Assembly: GCA_964611035.1 (NCBI GenBank)
Contig: CAZSWT010000006.1
Location: 25,725 to 89,724, forward strand
DNA length: 64,000 nucleotides
DNA from: B33-G16 sp964611035
GTDB taxonomy: Bacteria; Desulfobacterota; DSM-4660; Desulfatiglandales; B25-G16
Direction: 5' to 3'
The notes beneath the pieces were generated by a model that saw only the letters and a program-made list of their open reading frames with translations, made no database searches and was not told the origin of the DNA. Positions 52,180-61,305 of the stretch are shown here, in pieces. Within the stretch, counting starts at the first letter, position 1; every line of letters begins with the position of its first letter. A program made the position numbers and the translations under genes.

Positions 52180-54693
52180 ATGAAATTATCTACTAAAAGA
52201 AGCGTAAGCTTCAAGGAAAAGGGATTACGACACAACCTTTTCATTATTGAATCTCTGGTTTTTGTTCTCCCTATTTGTGCCCTCTACTATATTTTTTATA
52301 GAAATAATTTCTATTTAGAATCCTCTCAGATGGTTATTTTCGCCTTTACCCTTATCCTTATTTTAGCCGGTTTGATTATCCTCCGTCAAATTTTCGACAG
52401 ACTCTCCACACTGGCCATCTCAATTAAGCTGGCAAAAGATGGAGATATGCATTTAATAGACATGCAAAAAGATACAGCCGAACTCCATGAGATAACCCTT
52501 TCTTTTAACAATCTTATTGAAAAATTTGGAGATACGAACAGGGAGCTACAACATAGGGTATTTGAACTATTTGCCATCAAAGAACTCACCGAAATCGCCA
52601 GTAAAAGCTTAGATATTGATGATATCTTGAATAGCCTTATGGAAAAGGCCATGGCTGTAACTAAGGCACAAATCGGATCGGTGTATATAGTTGAATCCAA
52701 AAAAAAGCGATTTCGTGTTATAGCATTAAGGGGATTGAAAACTGGACTCAAAAAGAACTCTTACATAAACATCAATAAATCCTTGGAACAATTTGTTGTA
52801 TCTGACAAGAAGCCCCTCTTAGTTCAAGACATTGAGACCGATTCAAGGACCAAAAAGCCAAACGATCCTAAATACGGACCGCCATCATTTCTAAGCATGC
52901 CGATTTTGGTAAGAGATGATGTAATAGCAGTTTTGAATCTTTCCCATAAGGAAACAAAGCAGGTCTTTGACTCAAAGGACGAGCACATTCTTTCCATAAT
53001 GATTGGCGAAATTGGCTTTGCTATAGAAAATGCCCAGCTTCACTCACAGGCAGTTGAACATATAAAAGATCTTCAAGAAAGCACAACAGAACTGGCGAAG
53101 ATCAAAGATCAGCTTCAACGGGAGATCATTGAACGCAAGCAAGCTGAGGAAGCGCTAAGGGGGAGCGATGAGAAATATCGCGCGATACTTGAAACCATTG
53201 AAGAAGGCTACTTCGAGGTTGACCTTGCTGGGAACCTTACTTTTTTAAATGATTCGCTGTGCAAAATATTAGGATATCCCCGTCACAAATTACTAGGTAT
53301 TAACAACCGGTACTACACTACTCCGGAAACTGCCAAGAAAATGTATCATGATTTTACCCAGATATACCGGACTGGGGAATCTACAAGAGTAAAAAATTAT
53401 GAAATCATTAGAAAAGACGGAATTAAAAGGGTTGTTGAGCTGTCTTCTTCTCTTATGAGAAACGATCAAAACCAGCCGATCGGATTCCATGGTATTTTCC
53501 GTGATATCTCTGAACGCCTCCAGGCCGAGGAAGAAAAAAAGAAGCTCGAGGCCCAACTCCAACAAGCACAAAAGATGGAAGCTATAGGAACCCTTGCTGG
53601 TGGTATTGCCCATGACTTTAACAATATCTTATCGGCCATCATTGGGTACACCGAGCTGGCAATGGGTAATTTACCTGAAGACAGCCGTGCCCGGTCAAAT
53701 ATGAATAAATTGCTCAAGGCAGGGGATCGTGCAAAAGACCTTGTAAAACAGATCCTCACCTTCAGTCGTCATACCGAACAGGAACAAAAGCCGATTCTAA
53801 TCCACCCAATTGTCAAAGAAGCGCTCAAATTACTGCGATCAACCTTACCAACTACAATAGAAATCCGCCAGAACATCTCTTCTGATAACATGGTACTGGC
53901 TGATCCAACGCAGATACACCAGGTGATAATGAACCTCTGCACCAATGCATATCACGCTATGAATGAAAAAGGTGGCGTTTTAGAAGTGAGCCTTACTGAC
54001 ATTGAGCTTGACTCTGAATTTACAGCCAAGCATCTGAACACATATCCGGGGCCATACCTGAGGCTTACTGTAAGCGACACAGGTCATGGTATAGAAAAAA
54101 AGGTCATAGATCGAATATTTGAACCCTATTACACTACTAAAGGGAAGAGTGGGGGAACAGGGATGGGGCTTGCTGTAGTTCATGGAATTGTAAAAAGTCA
54201 TGGTGGGATAATTACTGTCTATAGTAAGCCAGGCAAAGGGTCAACATTCAATGTGTTTCTTCCCAGAATTGAGCCTGATGAAGCAGTGGAAGAAACCGAA
54301 ATTCGACTTGGAAGGATTCCGACAGGAAAAGAGCAAATACTCTTCATTGATGATGAACCAGCCATTGTTGATATTGGCAAAGGAATGCTGGAGCATTTGG
54401 GGTATAAAGTCGAAGTTAGAACAAGTCCAATTGAGGCTCTTGCGGCCTTTAAGGCACTGTCTGGCAAATTCGATCTCATTATCAGCGATATGACCATGCC
54501 GAAGATGACAGGCGATGAGTTGGCCAAAGAGCTCATGGCTATTCGCCCTGATATTCCAATTATCCTGTGCACTGGGTTCAGCGAACATATCAATGAAGAG
54601 AAGGCCAAAGCCATAGGCATTCGGAAGTTTGTGATGAAGCCTTTTATCATGCGTGAGATGGCGGAGGCTATTCGGCAGGTGCTGGATTCTTGA
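52180..54693 (+). CDS. Hybrid sensor histidine kinase (GAF-PAS-HisKA-HATPase-REC)
   Basis: 837 aa. Two N-terminal membrane helices (about 22-40 and 50-70), a HAMP-like linker, GAF (about 140-290), coiled coil, PAS/PAC (about 325-450), HisKA with H478 (GGIAHDFNN), HATPase_c with GTGMGLAV, and a C-terminal receiver with D770 (IISDMTMPK). The short periplasmic loop suggests cytosolic or membrane sensing. It follows the NtrC-type regulator and the sigma-54 promoter, so it may be activated by that regulator. Signal unknown. Confidence 0.92.
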   Translation: MKLSTKRSVSFKEKGLRHNLFIIESLVFVLPICALYYIFYRNNFYLESSQMVIFAFTLILILAGLIILRQIFDRLSTLAISIKLAKDGDMHLIDMQKDTAELHEITLSFNNLIEKFGDTNRELQHRVFELFAIKELTEIASKSLDIDDILNSLMEKAMAVTKAQIGSVYIVESKKKRFRVIALRGLKTGLKKNSYININKSLEQFVVSDKKPLLVQDIETDSRTKKPNDPKYGPPSFLSMPILVRDDVIAVLNLSHKETKQVFDSKDEHILSIMIGEIGFAIENAQLHSQAVEHIKDLQESTTELAKIKDQLQREIIERKQAEEALRGSDEKYRAILETIEEGYFEVDLAGNLTFLNDSLCKILGYPRHKLLGINNRYYTTPETAKKMYHDFTQIYRTGESTRVKNYEIIRKDGIKRVVELSSSLMRNDQNQPIGFHGIFRDISERLQAEEEKKKLEAQLQQAQKMEAIGTLAGGIAHDFNNILSAIIGYTELAMGNLPEDSRARSNMNKLLKAGDRAKDLVKQILTFSRHTEQEQKPILIHPIVKEALKLLRSTLPTTIEIRQNISSDNMVLADPTQIHQVIMNLCTNAYHAMNEKGGVLEVSLTDIELDSEFTAKHLNTYPGPYLRLTVSDTGHGIEKKVIDRIFEPYYTTKGKSGGTGMGLAVVHGIVKSHGGIITVYSKPGKGSTFNVFLPRIEPDEAVEETEIRLGRIPTGKEQILFIDDEPAIVDIGKGMLEHLGYKVEVRTSPIEALAAFKALSGKFDLIISDMTMPKMTGDELAKELMAIRPDIPIILCTGFSEHINEEKAKAIGIRKFVMKPFIMREMAEAIRQVLDS

Positions 54694-54710
54694 TCGTGGG
54701 CCCTATTATA

Positions 54711-54845
54711 AAAAAATCATCAAAATCAACGCCCTCCGGCTCTGGAATACCCACCGCCCGGATAGAAAAATCATCCGCCTGCAGGATTGGAAACAGAATA
54801 TTTAAAGATAGGATGCGATTTGGTAGCAGCTATTGTGTTATGCAG
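54711..54845 (+). pseudogene. Partial duplicate of the 3' end of the gene at 55603-56040
   Basis: About 135 bp that align, with small gaps and mismatches, to 55926-56066 (shared ACGCCCTCC, CTCTGGAATA, CACCGCCCGGA, AGAAAAATCATC, GGATGCGATTTGGTAGC). It contains no start codon in the matching frame. It ends in GTTATGC at 54836-54842, the R' box type used elsewhere in the array. Confidence 0.7.
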
Positions 54846-54885
54846 ATTCTGCTCAGCTCGCCCATTTATGCAATGAGGTGATAAA

Positions 54886-55050
54886 ATGGAAAGAATTAAT
54901 GGCCGTGATCCTAAAGAAAAACTCATGGAAGATCCCCTTTCCGCTTCTTCAAAGAAAAAATGGTACGAAAAACCTTTCGAGTTAGTATTGTTGATGGTAA
55001 TTGCCATTCTCATAGGTGGTTTCTTAATCCATCTTTTCGGTTGGCAGTGA
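54886..55050 (+). CDS. Small single-span membrane protein
   Basis: 54 aa. Charged N-terminus (MERINGRDPKEKL, KKKWYEK) and one C-terminal membrane helix (about 32-52). GAGGTG lies 6 bp before the ATG. No family recognised. It lies between the hybrid kinase and the first attC-like site of the downstream array. Confidence 0.6.
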   Translation: MERINGRDPKEKLMEDPLSASSKKKWYEKPFELVLLMVIAILIGGFLIHLFGWQ

Positions 55051-55105
55051 GCTGAATCAAATACCAAGTAATTATGCCAAACATTAATCCACTTTGTCGA
55101 ATCTG

Positions 55106-55192
55106 CTAATCTTTGGAATGTATCAGGATATCAATAACGTATAAATTCATCAAAATGCCCATGAAAATCAGTAATATAAAAAATTCAATCAT
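55106..55192 (-). CDS. Possible tiny hydrophobic peptide
   Basis: 28 codons, MIEFFILLIFMGILM then NLYVIDILIHSKD. Its high hydrophobicity resembles small membrane toxins or regulators, but the ribosome binding site is weak (AAGAG) and chance is possible in AT-rich DNA. Confidence 0.2.
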   Translation of the reverse strand: MIEFFILLIFMGILMNLYVIDILIHSKD

Positions 55193-55221
55193 ATTTTAAC
55201 TCTTACAGTTCTTTAGACTTT

Positions 55222-55300
55222 GTATAACCTCTAAGGAACCACTCACTACACCAGACCAATTATCGCTGCGCTTAACTGGCAGGTGAGTTTGGCGTTATAT
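55222..55300. mobile_element. attC-like integron recombination site
   Basis: GTATAAC (55222-55228) and GTTATAT (55294-55300) bound a 79-bp imperfect palindrome with ACTCAC/GTGAGT and CCAG/CTGG stems around a GCTGCGC loop segment, which also occurs in the sites at 59748 and 62233. First site of the downstream array. The 300 bp that follow (to 55602) show no supported gene. Confidence 0.6.
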
Positions 55301-55602
55301 GAGTAAAATGAGTTCTGTAAAAACCGAAATCATCGACCTATGGGGACATTATACTAAACAGGCAAAAATCAAATCCCCATAAGATAGTTCAGTTTAAAAC
55401 ACTGAATGATGATAACTTTTATACTCGGAGCTCTATCCGTTATTAAGAATATGAGTTGATAAAGGCGCTCCGTTAAATTGATCCTATAAGCCGGAAAGAA
55501 GAAGCAAATACTTGAAAAAACTATAAAAACATTGACAAAGGCAGTTGGAGAGATGAAAGTAAAAATACGTAGTACAATCTAAAAAACTGCAGAAGCCGGC
55601 TC

Positions 55603-56040
55603 ATGAAAAAACATCGTTTCTATGGCGGCCTGTCCGTTAATCTTTTGCTCATCACAACAAGTTGTAGCTATCTCACAAACAATGTAGAAAATACCAACAA
55701 TTACCCTCCTCCCCTTGAACAGGCAAAGCACGCACAGGCCGAACTGCTGGCAATCCAAACCACATTCGGCAAAAAATCCAGCCCGTTACTCCGTTTCCTG
55801 AAAAACTATAAAAGAAAGATCAGTGTCCTTTTGGGCCTTCTCTGGCTCTGGACATTAGCCAGATTTTATTCAGCAGAAAAGAGGCGCCGGATCCCCGCAT
55901 GGCAACTGGAGGACCTCGCCCTTCTGAAAATCATCAAAACCAACGCCCTCCAGCTCTGGAATAACCACCGCCCGGACAGAAAAATCATCAGCTTGGAGGA
56001 TTGGGAACAAAGTACTTATAGCTCGGATGCGATTTGGTAG
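55603..56040 (+). CDS. Putative lipoprotein with internal membrane helix, unknown function
   Basis: 145 aa. Signal-like N-terminus with a possible lipobox (LLLITTSC, Cys21), a Pro/Asn-rich stretch, and a second hydrophobic segment (about 73-92). The C-terminus is Trp-rich and polar. No family recognised. The 3' end is duplicated at 54711-54845. Confidence 0.5.
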   Translation: MKKHRFYGGLSVNLLLITTSCSYLTNNVENTNNYPPPLEQAKHAQAELLAIQTTFGKKSSPLLRFLKNYKRKISVLLGLLWLWTLARFYSAEKRRRIPAWQLEDLALLKIIKTNALQLWNNHRPDRKIISLEDWEQSTYSSDAIW

Positions 56041-56137
56041 CTTGATAGCGGTTATTGTATTATGCAAAAAGCGGAATTATTGTCACATCGATGATCTACC
56101 TATTACATATTAAACCCAAGAAGATATGGAGGGGCTA

Positions 56138-56575
56138 ATGACAACTATTAGATTTGGCAGTAACACTTTCTCGGCGGGCAATAGCTTCACGATAGTCGGC
56201 GTGGATGAATCGGAGCACCTTATTATCGGAGGCTTCGGTCCTCCTCCGAAGACGCCGCTGGTTTGGATTCACTTCAGGGAAAACGGGGCGTACTTGAACG
56301 CTAATCTCGCCGATGCGAATGGGGAGACAGTTCTCGAGATCAAGGACAATGTCATAACCTACAATCAGGACAATATCTATAACATCCAACAATTCCCGGA
56401 GAATCAGATACCGCCTGATAGAGTCCTTGTTGTAAACCGATTTGGGGAGACGGCACTTGATCTGGCGCGTGAAGGCGGTATTTGGGACTTCAATGGAGAC
56501 TTCTATCACGGCCAGTGGCATATCGTTGCCACCCCCAAGGGCACAGAGATCAATCCAGCATCTCCTCGTGTGTAA
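56138..56575 (+). CDS. Beta-rich orphan cassette protein
   Basis: 145 aa from ATG 56138, chosen because GGAGGGG lies just upstream (ATG 56126 possible). Alternating hydrophobic strands (SFTIVGVDESEHLIIGGFG, ETVLEIKDNVITY) and near 50% GC, clearly higher than neighbours, suggest transfer. No family recognised. It lies within the attC-bordered array. Confidence 0.6.
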   Translation: MTTIRFGSNTFSAGNSFTIVGVDESEHLIIGGFGPPPKTPLVWIHFRENGAYLNANLADANGETVLEIKDNVITYNQDNIYNIQQFPENQIPPDRVLVVNRFGETALDLAREGGIWDFNGDFYHGQWHIVATPKGTEINPASPRV

Positions 56576-56793
56576 GAAGAAACAGAAATCGGCTTAATCG
56601 GGTAGCAACAGTAAAGGTAAAGGGATCGAGTTTTTTTGACAATTCTTAGGCAGCAAATCGCTCTGGGAAGGCCAGGGGGTCGGGTCCTCCAGAAAGTAAT
56701 CAAACCCCTGTCCGCCGTGTTTATGGCAGGCTTGTCCACCTCCGGCGGATTGAAATATAACATCATGAATCTTTTTATATTTTTGAATTTTTT

Positions 56794-56843
56794 CCATAAC
56801 CGCTCAATATAATGGAATTAATTCCAATCACTCATTGTTATGC
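56794..56843. mobile_element. Possible short attC-like site
   Basis: CCATAAC (56794-56800) and GTTATGC (56837-56843) are complementary at six positions, around CAAT/ATTG and the palindrome TGGAATTAATTCCA. Short and degenerate, so tentative. The preceding 56576-56793 shows a GC-rich palindromic stretch but no supported gene. Confidence 0.4.
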
Positions 56844-56870
56844 AAACGAGAGTTTATTCTTAAGAAAACC

Positions 56871-57785
56871 ATGTCAAACGCCAATACCTTAACTGCTATA
56901 GCGGGAATTCATGCGACAATTCTCGCCATATTGATAGGGATAACTTCAGCGTATCTCTTACATGTTTATGCAACAGTTGGAGAGCTGAAGAGGCAAGCAA
57001 TAAGGGAGGGAGAAAAAGTAAATAAGATTGAATTTTCGGCTATATGGATTAACTTTCCTCCTTACAAGGAACCTTACATATCAAATAATCCTGAGGACAA
57101 AAGGCAACTGGTGCACCAACTTGTAAACCTCATTAATAAAAATTCATCTATGCCTACCGAACCTGAAAATAGAGCTAATGAAGCCCTGAGCATAATAACA
57201 GTTCTATCTCATCGTTATCCTTTCCCAGAAAAGCTCGTCGTAGATGAAAAACGTAAAACATGGAGCACCATTAAGAGAAAGCCGGTACTTTTCCCAACCG
57301 AGGATGCAGTTCGCCGTTGGGCGGCTGATTTTGAAAATATTTTTGGATGGTTTGTAGCAAATTCTAGGTTCGTCGGCCTAGGATACCTAATTGAAGATAT
57401 AGACAGATGGTGGGAAAAAAACAAAGATCGTTTTGGCCCGCCCAATACAGGAATTCCCAAATCCTCCCCCTTGCCTTTTGAAACCCGACTGTCAGCAGAT
57501 GGAAAATTCTTGGCACAGGAATTCTTGCACAATGTATCCTTGGCATACCAGATTTCTATCTCTGCCAATTATTATCTCGAAAAAGTCTATGCTTTAAAAC
57601 AGGGACTTCCATCAAAGAAGTGGGTTCTGTTCGTCTTAAGTTTCGCGGTGATAGCATTCTTTTCAGGAGTTCTACTCCCATTGATAAAACCGAAAATAAG
57701 CAAAATCTTTTATCTTTGGGTACCGATTGTGTTTTACGTATTTATGTTTGTCTGCATTTTTTTCAGTGTCATCAAGGGGTATTAG
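56871..57785 (+). CDS. Three-span membrane protein of unknown function
   Basis: 304 aa from ATG 56871. One N-terminal helix (about 5-30), a soluble domain of ~200 residues with several Trp (AVRRWAADFENIFGWFV), and two C-terminal helices (about 250-300). No family recognised. Cassette gene of the attC array. The layout of a large soluble domain between membrane anchors is seen in several effector-type defence proteins, but that is only analogy. Confidence 0.65.
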   Translation: MSNANTLTAIAGIHATILAILIGITSAYLLHVYATVGELKRQAIREGEKVNKIEFSAIWINFPPYKEPYISNNPEDKRQLVHQLVNLINKNSSMPTEPENRANEALSIITVLSHRYPFPEKLVVDEKRKTWSTIKRKPVLFPTEDAVRRWAADFENIFGWFVANSRFVGLGYLIEDIDRWWEKNKDRFGPPNTGIPKSSPLPFETRLSADGKFLAQEFLHNVSLAYQISISANYYLEKVYALKQGLPSKKWVLFVLSFAVIAFFSGVLLPLIKPKISKIFYLWVPIVFYVFMFVCIFFSVIKGY

Positions 57786-57840
57786 GGTCCTAAATGGGGT
57801 CAGGCTTGAATAATTAAATATTTAGCTCAAATGGTAATTT

Positions 57841-57912
57841 GCCTAACCCGTCAATCCACCTACCTCTATTCCGCTGGCGCTCCATAGGGGTAGATGATCT
57901 TCATCGTTATGC
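57841..57912. mobile_element. attC-like integron recombination site
   Basis: GCCTAAC (57841-57847) and GTTATGC (57906-57912) bound a 72-bp palindrome with CTACC/GGTAG and CTAT/ATAG stems. The sequence before R'' matches that before the site at 32780. Confidence 0.7.
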
Positions 57913-57928
57913 ATAAAAGGACATGATC

Positions 57929-59041
57929 ATGCTATACGAAATAGACTTTTTGCCTGTCGGGGAAGGAGAGCAGTCAGGTGACGCAATTTGTTTACGTTAC
58001 TCATTTGACCAGGGAACAAATTGGTACGTAGGTGTAATTGATGGGGGAGTACAGGAGTCGGGGGAATCCTTATGTAAACACATAAATACATATTACAACA
58101 CAAACATAATAGATTTTCTTGCTTGCACTCATCCTGATCAAGATCATGCATCAGGATTATCCTGCGTTCTTGAAAAACTCACTGTTAAAAAAGTTTTAAT
58201 GCATTGCCCTTGGGATTATGTGGATTATATCTATGACTCTGTTACTGATGGAAGGATAACAAAAGAAAGCCTGAAAAACAAGCTTATCGAAGGATATCCA
58301 TACGCATATAAGGTATATGAATTGGCGAACAATAAGAACATTCCCATATTTCATGCTTTTTCTGATATCCAAAACGCTGACATACCATGTTTATTGATAG
58401 CTGGTCCAGCTTCTACCTTTTACTTTCAGCAATTGATAAATTTTCGATCAATAACTGATGTTACAGAGGATGTTGATAAAGGCTATGGCTTATTGAGGGG
58501 CGTGATGGGGGCAGCAAAGAAGGCAGTAAATTGGATCGCAGAAACATGGGACGATGAAAAACTTGTAGATCCAGAAGATGATGCTACTTCAAGTGAAAAT
58601 AACTCTGGAATAATATTACAGTTCGACTTCGATGGGAAAAAGATTCTTCTTACAGGTGATTGTGGAGTTCCAGCATTAGCACAGAGTGCAGATTACCTTG
58701 AAAGCCAAGGGATAGCGTTACAACATTTTTCATTTATTCAAGTTCCACACCATGGTAGCAAAAGAAACATAGGTCCAACAATATTAAATAGATTGGCCGG
58801 ACCTTCTTTAGCACAAGAAGGTGAGCCTAATTTTACAGCGTTTATTTCTGCTACAAAAATGGAAAATCCAAAGCATCCAAATAAGCGGGTTGTTAACGCC
58901 TTTATTCGTAGAGGAGGTAAAGTAGTAGCTACTCAAGGGTCAACAAAGCTCCACCACTCCAATGGAACACCTGATAGAGGTTGGCAAATAGCTGAGCCAT
59001 TACCTTTCTATTCAGAAGTAGAAGAAGGCAACAATGATTGA
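57929..59041 (+). CDS. ComEC/Rec2-like metallo-beta-lactamase-fold hydrolase
   Basis: 370 aa from ATG 57929 (AAAAGGA 7 bp upstream). Metal motif THPDQDHASGL (about 67-77, HxDxDH), LLTGDCG near 248 and PHHGSKRN near 273, as in the ComEC-type MBL clade. It is soluble and lacks the ComEC membrane domain. It overlaps the next membrane protein by 8 bp, forming a two-gene unit bounded by attC-like sites. Such hydrolases act on nucleic acid or nucleotides; here a defence-type role is inferred. Confidence 0.85.
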   Translation: MLYEIDFLPVGEGEQSGDAICLRYSFDQGTNWYVGVIDGGVQESGESLCKHINTYYNTNIIDFLACTHPDQDHASGLSCVLEKLTVKKVLMHCPWDYVDYIYDSVTDGRITKESLKNKLIEGYPYAYKVYELANNKNIPIFHAFSDIQNADIPCLLIAGPASTFYFQQLINFRSITDVTEDVDKGYGLLRGVMGAAKKAVNWIAETWDDEKLVDPEDDATSSENNSGIILQFDFDGKKILLTGDCGVPALAQSADYLESQGIALQHFSFIQVPHHGSKRNIGPTILNRLAGPSLAQEGEPNFTAFISATKMENPKHPNKRVVNAFIRRGGKVVATQGSTKLHHSNGTPDRGWQIAEPLPFYSEVEEGNND

Positions 59042-59753
59042 TCTAACAAAAATTGCAGATCCATATGAAAGAAAAGCAAGAATATATCCAGGCCTTATTT
59101 GTTTGTTCCCATTATTAATAACCGTTTTTGTTGCGTATCCTAAGATATTCCATTTATGGTCAAGTTTAGTTGCTTTGTCAGTATCCTTTGGCCTCCTCCA
59201 GTTTTTAGCACACTTAGCCCGTGATCGTGGTAAACGAATGGAAAAAAACTTATTTCAGGAGTGGGATGGAATGCCATCTGTAAGATTTTTTCGTTTCCGT
59301 GATCAAACAATCCCAAACCCTATCAAGCAACGATATCACTCTTTGTTGTCGCAAAAGACAGGTATTAATGCGCCGATGTCTGATTTTGAGAGTAACAAAC
59401 CAACGGAAGCAGATGAAATATATCTATCATGGTCTGACTATTTGCGAGGCAAAACTAGAAGTGTAAACAAATACCCTTTGGTTTTTAAAGAAAATGTCAA
59501 TTATGGTTTTAGACGTAATCTATATGGGCTTCGAAATTTATGCTTGTTGGTGAGTATAGTTTGTCTATTACTAATTATCGCTAAAATATACCAATTATAT
59601 CAAGCATCGCCATCAATAGGTGCGACGATAATCAGTACGGCAATGATTATAGCTGTGTATCTGTTAATCTTTCTATTTATAGTTAACAAAAATTGGGTCA
59701 AGATGACCGCCGATGCATATGCACGGCAATTATTGGAATCATTAAATACATAA
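59034..59753 (+). CDS. Membrane partner protein of the MBL hydrolase
   Basis: 239 aa, four membrane helices in two pairs (about 20-60 and 165-215) with a central soluble domain of ~95 residues. It does not match a family I know, although a paired-helix layout is found in SLATT- and CBASS-type effectors. The ATG overlaps the MBL stop (8 bp), so expression is coupled. Its stop lies within the R'' box of the next attC-like site, as usual for cassettes. Confidence 0.75.
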   Translation: MIDLTKIADPYERKARIYPGLICLFPLLITVFVAYPKIFHLWSSLVALSVSFGLLQFLAHLARDRGKRMEKNLFQEWDGMPSVRFFRFRDQTIPNPIKQRYHSLLSQKTGINAPMSDFESNKPTEADEIYLSWSDYLRGKTRSVNKYPLVFKENVNYGFRRNLYGLRNLCLLVSIVCLLLIIAKIYQLYQASPSIGATIISTAMIIAVYLLIFLFIVNKNWVKMTADAYARQLLESLNT

Positions 59754-59822
59754 CAAACGGCTGAAGCAGGATTGGCAAATCCGCTGCGCTCCATTGCCAA
59801 CCTCTTAGCCGCAACGTTGGGT
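59748..59822. mobile_element. attC-like integron recombination site
   Basis: ACATAAC (59748-59754) and GTTGGGT (59816-59822) bound a 75-bp palindrome with GGCT/AGCC, AGG/CCT and TTGGCAA/TTGCCAA stems. The R'' box complements the GTTATG at the start of the preceding cassette (57906). It is closely similar to the site at 62233-62311. Confidence 0.8.
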
Positions 59823-59840
59823 GTAAGAAAGGAGGATGTG

Positions 59841-60095
59841 ATGGGTAAAAAACGAGATACTGTCACCTATGACCTTAAAGATGGGATAAAAATTGTTTAT
59901 CGTGGGACAACTGATGATCCTGAACGAAGGTCGGAGGAACACAAAGAAGATGGGAAAAAGTTTACTAAATTAACGGTTACATCTCGTAAAATGACTGAAG
60001 ATGGAGCTAAGCAAAAAGAGACTGAGGCTTTAGAACGTTATAGAAAAAGTCACGGTGGTAAAAATCCAAAATACAATAAGGATTCTGATGGATGA
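59841..60095 (+). CDS. Small GIY-YIG-like domain protein
   Basis: 84 aa from ATG 59841 (GGAGG 5 bp upstream). IKIVYRGTTDDPERRSEEHK resembles the GIY-YIG nuclease core (YxGxTxDxxRRxxEH), with the first GIY replaced by KIV. It is a minimal version lacking a clear catalytic Glu at the C-terminus. It shares one cassette with the next gene (79-bp gap). Confidence 0.65.
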   Translation: MGKKRDTVTYDLKDGIKIVYRGTTDDPERRSEEHKEDGKKFTKLTVTSRKMTEDGAKQKETEALERYRKSHGGKNPKYNKDSDG

Positions 60096-60174
60096 TCTTT
60101 CTTAGTTCAATGGGAAGTTAAGAAAGGTCGAAAGAATTTTGATTTTTAATTACTTCCGTAGGGAATAGAATAAA

Positions 60175-61014
60175 ATGGAAAATGAAAAGCCAAAGATTGT
60201 TGCTTTGGCACACAAGATAACTGACCGAATAAAGACGGAGTTGCAAGAAGCTGCAGCAGGAGGAAAAAAACGTAAATTTGCTCGCTTCACTTTAGCTGCT
60301 CTAAGTAGTATCCCATGGGTAGGCGGTTTTTTGAGCGCAACAGCTGCCCTTGATGCTGAAAAAGAGCAGGGCGTAGTCAATGAATTTCATCAATTGTGGT
60401 ACGAAGAACATAAGGAAAAACTCTTCGAGCTTGGGAAAACAATTACAGATATTTTAAACCGGCTCAGCAATTTTGATGAAGAAATTAAAAATAGAATTGA
60501 ATCTCCTTCATATCTATCGCTTATTCGCAAAGGATTTCGCTCTTGGGATCAGGCCGACACACAAGAAAAAAGGAATTTAATTAAAAATTTACTAACGAAT
60601 GCTGGTGGGACAAAACTTTGTCCAGATGACCTTGTCCGCCTCTTTATCGAATGGATAGATCATTACCACGAAGCACATTTTATGGTTATTAAAGAAATAT
60701 ATATAAACTCTGGAATTACACGAGGCGGAATATGGAATAGCATACATGGAGACAGACCAAGAGAAGATTCAGCTGAGGCCGATTTATACAAGAGGCTCAT
60801 CAGAGACCTCTCAACAGGTGGAGTAATACGGCAACATCGGTCAACAAATATTCATGGCCAGTTTATTAAAGAATCTACAAAAGGCCGACAAAGATCAAGC
60901 TCCAGCACATTGAAATCGGCTTTTGATGATCAAGAGCCCTATGAATTAACTGAATTGGGTAGGCAATTTGTTCACTATACCATGGATGAGCTTGCACCAC
61001 AGATTGGGAGCTAA
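60175..61014 (+). CDS. Orphan cassette protein with one hydrophobic segment
   Basis: 279 aa. A short hydrophobic stretch (about 40-62: FTLAALSSIPWVGGFLSATAA) follows a basic N-terminus; the rest is soluble and helical, ending with a winged-helix-like segment (SGITRGGIWNSIHGD, LYKRLIRDLSTGGVI). No known family. Shares its cassette with the GIY-YIG-like gene, so the two may work together. Confidence 0.65.
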   Translation: MENEKPKIVALAHKITDRIKTELQEAAAGGKKRKFARFTLAALSSIPWVGGFLSATAALDAEKEQGVVNEFHQLWYEEHKEKLFELGKTITDILNRLSNFDEEIKNRIESPSYLSLIRKGFRSWDQADTQEKRNLIKNLLTNAGGTKLCPDDLVRLFIEWIDHYHEAHFMVIKEIYINSGITRGGIWNSIHGDRPREDSAEADLYKRLIRDLSTGGVIRQHRSTNIHGQFIKESTKGRQRSSSSTLKSAFDDQEPYELTELGRQFVHYTMDELAPQIGS

Positions 61015-61019
61015 AAATC

Positions 61020-61091
61020 ACCCAACCTGACAATTCACTTGACACCGAGGGCCTAAGCCGGCCCTCGGTGATGGTGAGTTTTTCGTTGGCC
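61020..61091. mobile_element. attC-like integron recombination site
   Basis: ACCCAAC (61020-61026, exact RYYYAAC) and GTTGGCC (61085-61091) bound a 72-bp element with a perfect 11-bp stem (CACCGAGGGCC / GGCCCTCGGTG). The complement of ACCCAAC is GTTGGGT, exactly the start of this cassette at 59816, so the cassette boundaries are consistent. The 61092-61305 stretch after it shows nothing coding. Confidence 0.8.
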
Positions 61092-61305
61092 TTATGAAGT
61101 GGTCAAGTCTCCGTTTGACTTTGTTGCTTTTTTGACAGGGCTTCAGGTGTGCTTTTGACTCGTAATTTTTTAAAGAATTTGTGGCTTAAGTTGTTATTCT
61201 TGCCATAAAGCGGGACGCCCTCAGAAAGGCTATACTATATTGATTATTGAAACTAAGCAAATTTGCCTTATATGTAAATGTTCGCTTTAAAATAAGGAGG
61301 GGGAA

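Noticed and set aside
54690..54881. ORF of 63 codons after the hybrid kinase
   Set aside because: It reads a different frame through the duplicated fragment of the gene at 55603.
56594..56797. Minus-strand ORF in the gap before the three-span membrane gene
   Set aside because: Unusual composition over a GC-rich palindromic stretch, no recognisable domain and no good start signal.
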